This document shows, one piece after another, positions 36,721 through 47,609 of a DNA stretch of 64,000 nt. The stretch is taken from NCBI GenBank assembly GCA_947359465.1, contig OX375877.1, forward strand, positions 68,364,698-68,428,697, in the 5' to 3' direction. Every line of letters starts with the position of its first letter. The first letter of the stretch is position 1. This DNA is from Metellina segmentata. Lineage: Eukaryota > Arthropoda > Arachnida > Araneae > Tetragnathidae. The position numbers and the translations under genes are program-made. The notes beneath the pieces were generated by a model, which was not told the DNA's origin, did not search any database, and saw nothing but the letters and a program-made list of their open reading frames with translations.

Positions 36721-37477
36721 CTATTCAGTAGCCTTAGCTGTAAAGCAGTTTCTTGATCCATTATGTTTCGCGATGACTTTCCTAAATTCTAAGTATTCAT
36801 TCTCCAAATTTCAATTAACAGGATGTGCCCATCCCTAGGACAATAAAACCATCGTCCTTGGAGATTGGTGTACAAAACCTCTCGCATGTTGCAGCGCTCT
36901 TGAGAAAGATTACATATTTGGCAGTATAAAAACGGAAATTTCTCAAAAGAACTGAGAATTTGTTAGAGGTGTCCCTTTCCACTCTCCACGTAGGGACACA
37001 CAAACGAACCATCCGTGGTTCCAATTGCCGCAGGGGACCTGACCATAGTAAAGATAAGAAACCATTTGATCACTTTTGATTGATAATGCTATAATTAGGC
37101 TTGTATTTTACACATTCCCTGCAAAAATGGATTACATCAAATGGGTATTTCATGGAATATAATTATTTTGGATATGTAAAGATAATTTTGGACATGAGTG
37201 TATTTGAATGTCTAAATATTTCTATAGTTAAATAGCTCATTACTTTAAATTTTGTATACATTTTAGGAAGTTTGGCTTTGTGAAATACTTTCAATGAAAT
37301 AACAACTGTAAAATAAGAAAAAAACTTTAAAAAAAAAAACTATTTTAATAATACAATTAATAATTTACTCATTGTACCAAATATTACTATTGATATTTTA
37401 TAAAAAATGGAAATTTCTTTTTTACCTTTGTGTGAAGTATAATATTTAAAGCAACGTGTTTGAAAAAGTCAACATAC

Positions 37478-37826
37478 CCCAGAATTAAGTTAATATCTTT
37501 CTCTTTAGGCTTCATATCTCGTGGCAATTCCAAAGGGTATACAATCTGTTCAATTAGTGTTCCATCTGACAGTAATGGATGCTGTGGCAAGAAGAATATC
37601 AGGGAAGGTTGCCATGGCAACCTTCTAATAATTTCTCCTTCTTGGACAGGCCACAGCCCCTTAATTATACGAAACAAAGACGTTTTGCCACTGCTACTTT
37701 TCCCAGTGACAAGTAGATTAGTTCCCATGCTTATCTTCAAAGAAATATCTGCTACTAAGGGCTTTGATTCTTTTGGCACGCAAAATGTGACATTTTGAAG
37801 TTCAATAACAGGTGAAAGGGCATCCC
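37478..37826 (-). CDS. ABCD4: ABCD4 coding exon 2 (N-terminal half of nucleotide-binding domain)
   Basis: Encodes residues 383 (split) to 499 (split). The acceptor is TTTACTACTTTTCCAG at 37827; the donor is GG|GTATGT at 37477. Phases 1 in and 2 out match the neighbours exactly. The Walker A is G424-KSSSGKT, with Ser at the usual third Gly-like position of GxxGxGKT. The Q-loop is Gln464 in FFLPQHP, followed by SDGTLIEQIVYPL. This half binds the ATP phosphates; the signature and Walker B follow in exon 3. It is framed by large transposon-filled introns. Confidence 0.95.
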
Positions 37827-38358
37827 CTGGAAAAGTAGTAAACATTTATTAAAATAAAACTAGCCCTGGCAAATAAAATGGCACGATAAAATGTATACAA
37901 TATATATACAGTAAGATCCTGTTACAACGAATACCAATACAACAAAAAATCCCGTTATTACGAAAATCATGGAAGTCTCCATCCGAAAAGCAATTAAAAC
38001 AATGTTAAATGAATATCAATATAAAGAAAGGATCGATTTTTGAAAATCCCGATACAACGAACTATTTGTACAGGCAAAAATATGTTTTCGTTTCATGGTT
38101 CACTCAACTGATAACAAGCATACTGTTTCTTTAGATTCAATGAATTTCGTTTTAGTCGGGCTGAAACCAGCTGCCAAAATAAAGACTGGTTTTCTAAGAA
38201 ACAAGCAGAAATTTGTCACTGTCGTAAGCATATTTCCCGCCTAATTGCATGGCAAAACTTCAGTCTCTTAACCAAGGCATCATCAGAGCTGTAAAATCAC
38301 TCTACGAACATTTTTGTTACGTCAAATTCTATGCGATTTGGAGAAAAATATCCAAAGA

Positions 38359-38604
38359 TGGTGGTGATGGGGATTTTAGTTAACGTCGTACTAGAGCAAC
38401 ACAACGGGCTATTGACGACGGTCCGGGATCAGTCCCTTAAGGGAAAGATCCAAGGACAACACAACGGGCTATTGACGACGGTCCGGGATCAGTCCCTTAA
38501 GGGAAAGATCCAAGGACAACACCTTGTCATTTTGAACCACGGTCAGATGATGAAGCAACACCTGAGCTGGCACCCCACTCTCCAAACTTCCACACCAATC
38601 CAAC
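38359..38604 (-). repeat. SINE inserted in the Tigger element, with internal duplication
   Basis: Flanked by a perfect 13-bp duplication AAATATCCAAAGA (38346-38358, 38605-38617). The head is truncated; the 3' tail reads GGTGGTGATGGGGATTTTAG. It contains the 60-bp tandem duplication at 38401-38520. Confidence 0.88.
38401..38520. repeat. perfect 60-bp tandem duplication inside a SINE
   Basis: 38401-38460 and 38461-38520 are identical base for base (each starts ACAACGGGCTATTGACGACG). Other SINE copies have this block once. CAACAC lies at both junctions, pointing to microhomology or slippage. Confidence 0.98.
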
Positions 38605-38624
38605 AAATATCCAAAGAAAATGCA

Positions 38625-39170
38625 GCGTGAAGGAAGCAATCAAATGGATACATGAATCTTGGGATGACAACAGTCAATCAATAATAACGAACTGTTGGAA
38701 ACATTTGCAACCACAGCCAAAGACACTAATTCAGTTTCAGAAGCAGCCGACTTGAAAGATGAATCAAATATGCACGACATTCAGCAATCTGAGTTGGAGA
38801 AAGTTTGCAATGCTACAAAAAATATAACTTCGGATCCTGACGATGTGCATTTGAAAAATTATCTCAGTGTAGATGGGGGGGGGGACAACGTTTCAACATG
38901 TTATGAACTGACCGAAGCAGACATAATCCAATCCATTAAAGACAGCTGAGGCCAATGAAAGTAGTGGAGATGAAGACTGTGGTTGGAGATGATGTGTGCA
39001 ATTTCACTTCTTCAGAAGCCTTAGCAAGTTTGGAGACAATGCGGACATTTATTTCGTCACAAAGCAATGTGGCGGACTTTATATTTACGAACATTCACCA
39101 GCTGCAAAATTATTTACTCTCAAATGCAACAGCATACCTTGTTCAGAAGAAAATATTTTCTGAAATAAAG
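38625..39170 (+). pseudogene. Tigger-like transposase C-terminal remnants
   Basis: VKEAIKWIHESWDDNSQSII then NCWKHL matches the typical end region of pogo/Tigger transposases. It is followed after a shift by an acidic stretch (38695-38949) and a last piece with SLETMRTFISSQSNV. Broken by a frameshift and stops. Catalytic domain absent. Confidence 0.72.
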
Positions 39171-39910
39171 TTTTGTTTTCTCGCAATTTGCTCATTTAGG
39201 ATTAATGTTTCCCAAAAGATGTAAGACAATTTTTTTTTCAGGTTTTATAAAATGCTATAACAATGCATTTTTTTGAAAAAATTATTTTTCTCTGGCTGAT
39301 TTCAATGAATTGCAATAAACTTTCTAATTGCTGTAGCTAATAATAGTATTATATGTAGTCTTCTTTCGAAACAAAAGCCGAATTTACGTATTTAAAATGT
39401 TCTTTTTCATTCGAATTAGCAAAATTTCGTTACAGCGAAATTTTTGTTATAACGAAAACATTTTATGGTCCCGTGAAGTTCGTTGTAACGGGAACTTACT
39501 GTGTATATATATAGCTGTAAGACTTATTGGAATAAAAATAAAGAATTTTCAATGTGGTTTTTTTTATTATCATATATCTTTACATTTCAGAGCACTTATT
39601 CCTTCGATGCACAAGCTTCTTTATGCCATTTGAAAAAAGCATTTATTATGAGACGCATTAGTTTTATAACCCATTATACCTTTGCCATTTTGTATGGGTT
39701 GATTTCCTTAATCTGCTTTCATGGTCCTTTTCCTATTTTTATCACCCTCAAATACTTTAAAACAGCCAGTAAATTCTTGAATTCAGATAATTGATTTACA
39801 GTGAAACTTCGTTGGTCTGTTATTAAAAGTTAACTAATTAAATATTAAACCTTAGTAGTCTGAACACACAGAACATTACAAGACTTTTTTTAAATTTTAA
39901 TATGTACTTA

Positions 39911-41169
39911 CAGGAGTTGGACAAAAATATGGAAACACCTAAAAGAAACATGTAACCTTGCCTAATATGGTGTAGGAAAACCGTTGGCATTCAAAACAGC
40001 TTGCAGTCTTCTCGAAATGGATAAATACAGTTTGTCTATGCTTTCCAAGGGAATCTTGTACCATTCTTCCTGCATAACGGTGGAAAGTTCAGATAACCAT
40101 GATGGCAGTGCATAGCGATCACGCACTTTCCTCTCCAATATAGATCACAAAGATTCAATAATATTGAGGTCAGGTGACTGTGGTGGCCAGGGGAGATGTG
40201 ACTAATCACCTTCGTGCTCAGAAAACCAGTCCTGGACGATATGAGCTGTGTGAACAAGGGCTTTGTCGTCTTGGAAGACACCATTACCAATGGAGAACAA
40301 AGTTTGTACCATGGGATTGACTTGATTGGCCAAAATGTTCATGTAATCCTTGACCTTAATGTACCCTTGCAGAGTAATTATGGGGAGTAATTATAACCAT
40401 CACAGAACCCCCACCATATATGTGTTTCATATGGCAACAAGCAGTCTGGTTTATAGGCTTGGCATGGTGTTCACCAGACAAACTCGGCCAAAAGTGGGAA
40501 ACAAGACTCATCCGACCAAATTACTGTCTTCCATTGCTCCGTAGTCCAGGCTTTATAACTTAAACATCCCTTTTTCCTGTTACAGGCATTTGAATCACTG
40601 ATGAAATGTTTTTTGAATTGCAACTTGACCAGAATTACCCTGATAAATACAGCTCCTTTCTTATTGTTTTGGTACTCACAGGGTTTGGGAGCACGACTTT
40701 CATTTCAGAAGTAACTTTTGCAGCTGTGGTCTTCTTATTTTTAGTCATAACCATGCTTAGTGATCGTCTGTCACGATCATTCAACACACACTTTCGTCTG
40801 TACTGCGATTTAGCGTATGTTTTTCCACATTTCAAATATGCTGAATAAACAGAGATGCAAGAGGTAATATAATGCAAGAGGTACTGTAGATACAGTACCT
40901 CTTGAAACACTAAACACTCTGTCTACCTTGCTTAAGTAAGCACCCACAATTTGCCCACGTTCGAAGTCTGTTAGCTCTGACATGATGCAAATACAACTTC
41001 ACAGAACAGTGCCCCTGACAACGACTGACCTGCGCAGCGTATTTACGACGTTGTATAGGTGGCGTCAGTAGGCGAAAACACCAGCTTCACCAACACATTT
41101 CACTAGAATAAACATTTCTTTTCAAGCGTGCATTTCACTAGGTGTTTCCATATTTTTGTCAAACCTCTG
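39911..41169 (-). mobile_element. Tc1-like transposon with TTGGACAAAAATATGGAAAC ends
   Basis: Inverted ends CAGGAGTTGGACAAAAATAT and CAGAGGTTTGACAAAAATAT, with TA duplicated at 39909-39910 and 41170-41171. 1,259 bp. The transposase on the minus strand is decayed: HTH piece near 40850-40640 (LNDRDRRSLSMVMTKNKKTT, PVSTKTIRKEL) and a C-terminal part near 40290-39960 (ISHLPWPP-like, ERKVRDRYALPSW-like in shifted frames). Confidence 0.9.
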
Positions 41170-41184
41170 TATGTCTAGAGCGCG

Positions 41185-41466
41185 AGTTCATGTAACAATA
41201 TGTACCTACTTTCTGTACATAATGTAAATTGTATATTGTTTGTTTCTGCAAAATAGCGGATGATGTTTTTCCGCATTTCAAATATGCAGAATAAATTGAT
41301 AAATAATTAAATTAAGATTAAAATTTAAAAATATATATTAAAATTATTAAATTATAATTAATATTTTAAAAATATTAAAAATTAAATAATTCAGTTCATG
41401 TAACAATATGTACTATACTGTACATATTGTAAAATGTATATTGTTTGTTTCTGTAAAATAAAATAC
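41185..41466. repeat. two copies of a 75-bp AT-rich repeat
   Basis: TTCATGTAACAATATGTAC begins near-identical segments at about 41188-41262 and 41394-41466, sharing GTATATTGTTTGTTTCTG. Local duplication with AT-rich filler between. Confidence 0.75.
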
Positions 41467-41598
41467 ATATATGTACAGTGCATTTCCAGTTCGTAAACAC
41501 GCATTTTTTATAATTTTTTCATATGCAATGGTTGGGGTGGGTTGTTTAGGACTTTTCTATTTGATTAACCGTCATGGTCACGGTCACAACCCTGGTGG

Positions 41599-42087
41599 CA
41601 GGGGCGTATATAAAGAGGAGGGCCGAGGGGGCCAGGACCCCTTCCAAAATTTTAACTAAGTTCAATCATAATAACTTTTTATTTTGAATTTTTTTAAATC
41701 AAATTTGTATTCATGCGGAAACAATTTTCTTAAAAAAAAATTCTTATTTGGACATATTTAAAAGCTATTTCCTTTCCTGAGTAAAGTAAACACAGTGGGC
41801 TGGACCCGGGATCACCTAAATTTATGATGGTTGATGAAAGATGTGCTGTAATCACGTGGTTGTGAGAGTGCAACTCAACAGTCAACATAAATTTTAAACA
41901 ATTTGAGAATTTCAAATTGTTGGAATTATATTGAATTGTTATTATTTATTAAAATTGATATCCTAAAGTCCTAAATAGCTTTCGAAAGTTTGCATACCCA
42001 AAATTAATACATTTGTACGATGTATACTAAATTGCTTTAGAGAATATTTGGCACCCCCGAAATAAACTCCTACTATATACGCCACTG
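41599..42087. mobile_element. hAT-type MITE, CAGGGGCGTATATA ends
   Basis: Begins CAGGGGCGTATATA and ends TATATACGCCACTG. A perfect 8-bp duplication CCTGGTGG flanks it (41591-41598, 42088-42095). Non-coding, 489 bp, in ABCD4 intron 1. Confidence 0.92.
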
Positions 42088-43080
42088 CCTGGTGGTATAT
42101 CGAAGTCTCACTGTACCTACCTTCAAATATTAATCAAGAAATGTTAATAACCCTCTTTTAGCTGTATGGTTGGTGCCAAGTTTTTTTGACACAGGTCATA
42201 TTTAGGCACACGATACAACTTCAAATAATGGACATACAAACAGTGAAAGTTTTTCTTTCACAGAAGAGCAAAAATACATTGAAGGAGGAATCAAACCTGC
42301 ACTACCTACAACTAGAAGGTTGTGTTACTCAAAGGGGGAAATCAGAGCGACAACAGCCTCAGCAAGCATTAAGAGTTGGTTATGCACATGAAACAGAGTG
42401 AGTACCAAGCTAATAAAGTTGTGCAGTCTTACTCTTACGTTAGGATGGCCATACATACCATTTTGTTAAGGATGTTTTTTTTTATAATTTTTCTTGGACC
42501 CCAACAATTTGCTAAAAATGTTAATTTTGTTCTGTTTTTAATAAAAACTTTTAATTTTTATTAATATATTGAGAAATCATAATTTTTTGATAACCTATTA
42601 TTGCACATCAATATAGGTACCAGTAATTTGTACAACTTATGGAGTGTGGAGATTCAGTACTGTGTAACAATTATCCAGTGATTTATTTCGATTCAGTAAA
42701 AATTGAATCTCAGAGTGAGGCACAACATTGATTACATTACACAGCAAAGAAAGAATGGTATGCATCTCAAAAATAAACAACAGAACTGCTCTTTTGAATT
42801 TTTTTTAAACAGAACATGTGACTAAACAGCATGATTATGCACACAGGAATTCAACTGATATCCGTCTCACTCCATTCAGGGAAAGAAAACTAGTTTAACT
42901 ACAAGTATAATTATTAAAAGCACCCAGAGACAGAAATGTTATAATTTTAACCAGTAGACTCATATGTGGTCAATAACTTATTTCATATCTTAACCACCTT
43001 CATTCTGATATTATCCATAAGGTAGTTAAAAAATATTTAAAAATATGTCTGAAAATTTAGTAATGTGCAAATTGGCTTAC

Positions 43081-44227
43081 CTGAATATTTAGATTTCAAT
43101 TGTATCCTAGAGTTCCCTAATGGATCCTCTTCTGCGACATCTTTATCCACTTTTAAAGTGTCTAATATTCCACATACACGATGGGACAATCCTGCAATCT
43201 CACTTATATTGGTTGATATATTGATGAGATTAGAAAAACATGATATCAAGTAGATAGCCACAAAAGCATTCTTGCTGATGAGAGCACTCAGCTCCGGTGA
43301 TGTTAGACTATCATACTTTCCAGTAAATATTGGATAGGCTAATATGAGATAACTCACTATACTACCCATGTAACTAAAAACATTCACAGCAATGTCAAGA
43401 GGGAACTGTCTGAGATACAACAACTGCTGTGTTTTGATCAGATCGAGTAATTTGTAATCAGAACGTGACATTTCGGCGAAATTGGCATCCTGGAAAGCAA
43501 TGGACTCTGCGTTTGTGCGAACATGCATGTGTTTGAAGCGAAAATTACCTTCACATTTTTCTTGTTTGATAACAAGTGCCATAATTGGTTTTATTAATAA
43601 TTTATTGACTACAACAGAGATAAGAAAAAGTGCAAAAATTCCAACAGGTCCAATCCAGCCTGTGGTTTGATAACAATTATAGGAATAATAAGCTATGGTA
43701 AATGGAGCAATTACAAAAGGCCCAATGACAGAGCTGAACTGCTTACAAAATTTGTCAACGTCTTGAGTTATTCGTTGATCTGGATTATCTGTGGTAGAGT
43801 ATTTCAAGGTGTTCAAAATATAAAATTTATTTCGACTAAAATACATTGTATGCAACTTATCAGTCAGAGTCTCCCTGGACATTACGTAGAAGACATTCAA
43901 AATGTACTTTTTACAACTTATCACAAAACATATAGCCAGAATCAAGAGGGTAGCTTTTAATAACTGAATCCAAAAACTCTTCAAATCTTTATCCCCTAGC
44001 ACCTTGTAAAAGCCACTAGGAATTATTCCAACGTTGTACACTAGATACTCTCCAAGCAAGGACATGAGACATATTAGTATTAGAAGCAAAACGCAAAGTC
44101 GTTTAGAAAATATTATTCTCAAAATTTGACCTATCCGGCGTAATGTAAACAAACCGAAACCATGCGATTCGGGCGGAGTAGGCCCATTTGCTTCACAAAG
44201 ACTGAGACGCTCTCCTTCGGTATCCAT
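43081..44227 (-). CDS. ABCD4: ABCD4 coding exon 1 (whole transmembrane domain)
   Basis: ATG at 44227 starts 382 codons plus one base, ending AAATATTCAG|GTAAGC. Six hydrophobic spans are visible at about residues 44-64, 86-106, 164-186, 191-215, 279-301 and 319-337. Family hallmarks are DNPDQRITQDVDKF (147-160) and an EAA-like loop RTNAESIAFQD (237-247). With exons 2 and 3 the protein is 611 residues, close to the roughly 606 of human ABCD4. The short N-terminus before the first span fits ABCD4, which lacks the peroxisomal targeting stretch of ABCD1-3 and is sent to lysosomes. It is unusual that the entire membrane domain is in one exon. Upstream on the same strand are a CCAAT box and an ETS-like site. 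Confidence 0.95.
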
Positions 44228-44364
44228 ATCGGGAAAGAAGAAAATTTCAATGCACGGGGAAAATGGAAGTATCCTGAAGAATCAGGAAACATACTTCATT
44301 CTGAAAATCAAAACAAACGCCTCCAATTAAATCCTCATCACGATCAACTTGTACATAAATAAAT

Positions 44365-44435
44365 CAACACGTGTTGCCAAATTATGAATCGGTAAACAGA
44401 AACCGGAAGTAATTGCTGGCTACATTGGGCGATTC
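44365..44435 (-). promoter_or_regulatory. ABCD4: probable ABCD4 core promoter elements
   Basis: On the minus strand, GCCCAATG (44424-44431, CCAAT box) is followed by ACTTCCGGTT (44401-44410, ETS/GABP-like) and the palindromic E-box CAACACGTGTTG (about 44369-44380), 140-200 bases upstream of the ATG. No TATA box. A typical housekeeping promoter layout; transcription start not determinable. Confidence 0.45.
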
Positions 44436-44519
44436 TGGACAAAATATTATTCTGAACTCTTCACAAAATCAGTAGACGATAGAAGATGGATCTGGTAATT
44501 AATTAACATCACACTGGAA

Positions 44520-44605
44520 TCAATCAAATCAATCCCCAAGAGATAGATTCTAGGACAACACTACGTAATTTTGAGACACGGCCAGATAACGAGGGATAAA
44601 AGAGA
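44520..44605 (-). repeat. SINE 3'-region scrap
   Basis: Words TAATTAACATCACACTGGAA and CACGGCCAGATAACGAGGG are diverged SINE body sequence. Confidence 0.45.
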
Positions 44606-44666
44606 CTAGTCCACATGAAAAAGCAAAGCAATTTTTTATCTAAGTCAAATTTCATTGATTTTAAAG

Positions 44667-45009
44667 GTAATGTTAATGGTAATGGTAATTTTAGTTAACG
44701 TCGTACTAGAGCAACACAACGGGCTATTGACGACGGTCCGGGATCAGTCCCTTAAGGGAAAGATCCGAGGACAATATCTCGTAATTTTGAACCACGGTCA
44801 GATGACGAAGCAACACCTGAGCTGGCACCCCACTCTCCAAACATTCACACCAACCCAACGTGAGGACTTTCGGCCACGACAGATTTAAGGTGCACCAGCC
44901 GCCTCTCTACACCATACGTTTACAAACATCCATGCCCGTACCCGGATTCGAACCAGGAACCTTCCTGTCCAGAGGCTAACACCTTAACCACTATACCGGT
45001 TGGTCGGCT
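44667..45009 (-). repeat. full-length tRNA-derived SINE
   Basis: Minus orientation. The head (reverse complement AGCCGACCAACCGGTATAG) is at 45009; the 3' end has a (GGTAAT)n-type tail at 44667-44690. The body is nearly identical to 14086-14419. The repeated hexamer tail is a subfamily mark. Confidence 0.9.
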
Positions 45010-46258
45010 CAAAGGAAAAAGGAAGTGGTTTCAATTCGGTTAAATTTAACATTTGAACTTCAATTAGAATATTTATTAAAAATTGTAAAATAACAGTTTT
45101 TTTTTCTTATGAATATTCTTTTTACTTTGTATCAACCCAAATTTGTAATGTCTACATCAAAACTATATCATTGCTCATTTTAACGTGAAAGTTGTAGGCT
45201 GCACAAGCTTGATTTCTCCCCGGGTGTATTCTCTCTTCTGTATCAGTAATTACTGATACACTTTCTTTGAGCGTGTGTCTATTACTTGACGTCTGTCTTT
45301 GTCTCTGGTACGCCTAACTAAATATGGTCCTTGCGCTATAAAATCCCCCAAACCAATCAACCATTGCTCTTTCAACATTTGTTCTCTTTATGACGAAGAA
45401 TATGTGTTACCTTTGAAAACTGGGACACCGAGCTAAATTTTTAAGTTTCACAAAAAAAAGTAAGTAGGAAAATTTTAATAACTTGAAATATATATGGGCG
45501 ATATCGCGTTCAAAAGAGCATTAAACAAAGAATGATACAAATGCTAACTGATCTTGCACTGACGTCATCGGCTGATGCAATCGCAGCGCAAAGTAGTCAC
45601 GAAAATGCACACGGCTTCTCACATTAATTTTGTCTAGTTTCGGCATCCTTTGTGTGAGCACGATGTTTAAGGTGCCATTTGTTTCGTCTCTTTGCGCTTT
45701 ATAAATAATTATAAAAATTAAAATGATTTAATAATTATTTTGCTATTGGACTTCATAGTGTGAAAATTTTTCAAAAATGTTAAACTGCCCCAAAGCACAA
45801 GGAAAATCGTAGAGACGTCAACAGGAAGAAAGATCGAGAGATGAAGGAATCCAAGAAATCTGGATATTCGATGTTGAGTGTCAAGGGCTATAGTAGGAAT
45901 TTCTTGAAAGTATAGGAGTCGCACCTTCAAGGTGAACAAATGCCTGATACGAGCGCGCCAAGTCTAGACGGCTAAGTTCGACGCAAATGGCACATCTGAT
46001 GACGTAAACGTTTTATAATCGAACCTTGAAGTTCAACCCATAGAGGTCGGCAATGAATGAGCAACAGCCTTTAATATCAACGGTGAGTGCACCAATTGTA
46101 ATATATGTGCGGAGCTATTAACATCTGATGTGTGAAATTACAACAGTGTAATACTAATTTCTTTCACTCGCAATCACCATATGGCCTCACTGACATAATC
46201 TACGCCTTAAACCTAGCGGCCATGTCCCGACACGTCTCCGTTCGTTCTTTTTAAAGGG
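45010..46258. other. no supported gene
   Basis: Mixed composition. One CRE-like TGACGTCA at about 45562 sits in a slightly GC-richer patch. No exon recognised. Confidence 0.45.
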
Positions 46259-46261
46259 TCC

Positions 46262-46335
46262 GTGGTAGCTCAGTGTGGGTTTGTCCATGCGCTTGTAGCA
46301 GTAGCATGCAGTAGGTGGCGCGGGTTTGATTCATT
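46262..46335 (+). repeat. tRNA-like SINE head or tRNA relic
   Basis: An A-box-like TGGTAGCTCAGTGTGGG and, about 50 bases on, a B-box-like GCGGGTTTGATTC. The 5' and 3' halves do not pair into an acceptor stem, so it is not a working tRNA gene. Confidence 0.5.
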
Positions 46336-46489
46336 TTCCAATTGATTCCACTCTTGCACTACTATTTTTTGTCAGTAACACTTCCCTTGTATGTGTATAC
46401 CTTGCTGAGTATTTCCTTGTGTCTTCGTACCGCGAGTTGGAACAGTACCCAGGTAGCACATATATGTCGGCCAATATCGATAAAAAATA

Positions 46490-46745
46490 TTGGCCAATAT
46501 TGCCGTCGATATTGGCCAACGTAAAAATGTACCCCCCCTGGCGACGTCGCCCCAATATCGTTTTCCGACATTGGCCAACGTAAAAATGCCATCGCCCCAA
46601 TGTCGTTTTCCGACATTGAATATAGTTTACCGACATTGATAGATATTGTTTTCCGACATTGCTCAATATCGTTTTCCGACATTGGCCAACGTAAAAATGA
46701 CCCCCCTCTGGCGACATCGCCCCAATGTCGTTTTACGACATTGAT
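46490..46745. repeat. iterated CGCCCCAATGTCGTTTTCCGACATTG units
   Basis: Three to four copies of a module, TTGGCCAACGTAAAAATG, then CGCCCCAATRTCGTTTTCCGA, each containing the small palindrome CAATGTCG...CGACATTG. Subterminal to the 5.4-kb element; open frames across it are by-products of the repeat. Confidence 0.85.
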
Positions 46746-47562
46746 AGATATTGTTTTCTTGACATTCAATGTTTGTTTTTTATCATTGCTCAATATTGGC
46801 TTTTAAGATACTTTTCGATGTTTTTTTCAACATTATTCAATATCTGTTACATAATATTGGGATATTTTAATTAAATTTTCTTCTTATGGCATGTGATTGT
46901 TTATTTAGAGAGTACACAAGATTACAACCATCTTAAATTTTGTAAAATTTAAAAAATATTAATCATTAAAAAAATATTTATATAATACAATATTTTAGAA
47001 CATTAAAGAGAACATATTCTTTTATATTGTTAAAAATATGTTTTTATTACAATTTGTGTAACTGTTGTATTGTATAGTACATAATAGAAAATTGTGGGCA
47101 ACTTGGCTTTTTAAAACCTAAACAGGCATCCATTATCAAATCAGACATTCTAAAATCCATTTTCCCCTTTAAATTTACTCCTTGGTAGCTTGAAAAAAAA
47201 TTGCAAACATAAAACACGTACAGGTACTATTTTTGTGATTTCAATTCAGAAAATAGTTTTAGAAAAATATTCCAGTCAGAAATGTTAGCTAAGCTGCTGA
47301 TACCCAGGTGGCACAAGAATATCAGATGATATCGTAAAAAGATATTGTATAATATCTGCTCCGACAAAAAATGATATCATAATGACCCCCTCTTTGGATG
47401 ATGTCGTTGCTCGACATAATTAAACACATTATGACATAATCCGATACAACTTTGATATCTTTTCTTTGCCGTAGCTCTATAGCAGTTTATATAGTGTTCC
47501 GACATTTTTATATCGGCTTTCATTATCAATCATTTCATTTCAATTGACACTTTGTCGACATT

Positions 47563-47609
47563 CTTGTATCTGTTTCCTGACATAGCTCAATTCAGGAAAC
47601 AGATACAAG
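47563..47609. repeat. perfect 18-bp hairpin, 11-nt loop
   Basis: CTTGTATCTGTTTCCTGA (47563-47580) is exactly inverted at 47592-47609. It lies in the element interior between the nested left end at 47303 and the copia debris. Confidence 0.9.

Larger units (their letters stand above)
35364..37200 (-). mobile_element. Tc1-like transposon with nested insertions
   Basis: The left end CACCGGTGTCCAAAATTATA and the right end (reverse complement CACTCATGTCCAAAATTATC) match after the first bases, and TA flanks both (35362-35363, 37201-37202). It encloses a transposase fragment at about 35960-36320, a hAT MITE at 35783-35928, and unrelated DNA between about 36318 and 37030. Confidence 0.82.
34400..37477 (-). 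other. ABCD4: ABCD4 intron 2
   Basis: GTATGT donor at 37477 and AG acceptor at 34400. It contains a Tc1-like element (35364-37200) with a nested hAT MITE and a further GC-rich insert; the rest is unique AT-rich DNA. Confidence 0.9.
37908..39501 (+). mobile_element. pogo/Tigger-like element
   Basis: The left end ACAGTAAGATCCTGTTACAACG and the right end (reverse complement CACAGTAAGTTCCCGTTACAACG) are inverted ends of Tigger type, with TATATA DNA on both sides. The interior is deleted but keeps C-terminal transposase pieces at 38625-39170. A SINE is nested at 38359-38604. Confidence 0.85.
37827..43080 (-). other. ABCD4: ABCD4 intron 1
   Basis: GTAAGC donor at 43080 and AG acceptor at 37827. 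Houses a Tigger element with a nested SINE, a Tc1-like element and a hAT MITE. Remaining parts (42096-43080) are AT-rich with no feature seen. Confidence 0.9.

Noticed and set aside
38331..38630. 99-codon ORF with repeated NGLLTTVRDQSLKGKIQGQH
   Set aside because: It is the SINE body read through its 60-bp duplication. The same peptide appears at every minus-orientation SINE copy.
43065..43960. plus-strand ORFs over ABCD4 exon 1
   Set aside because: Antisense shadows of a conserved coding exon.
44655..44888. 77-codon ORF
   Set aside because: Translation of a SINE body, not a gene.
46262..46335. tRNA gene
   Set aside because: A and B box-like words are present, but the ends do not pair and the arms are not convincing.
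46362..46793. 143-codon minus-strand frame with repeated SENDIG
   Set aside because: It is the translation of the iterated palindromic repeat at the end of the 5.4-kb element. The other frames are also open there, and there is no domain or splice support.
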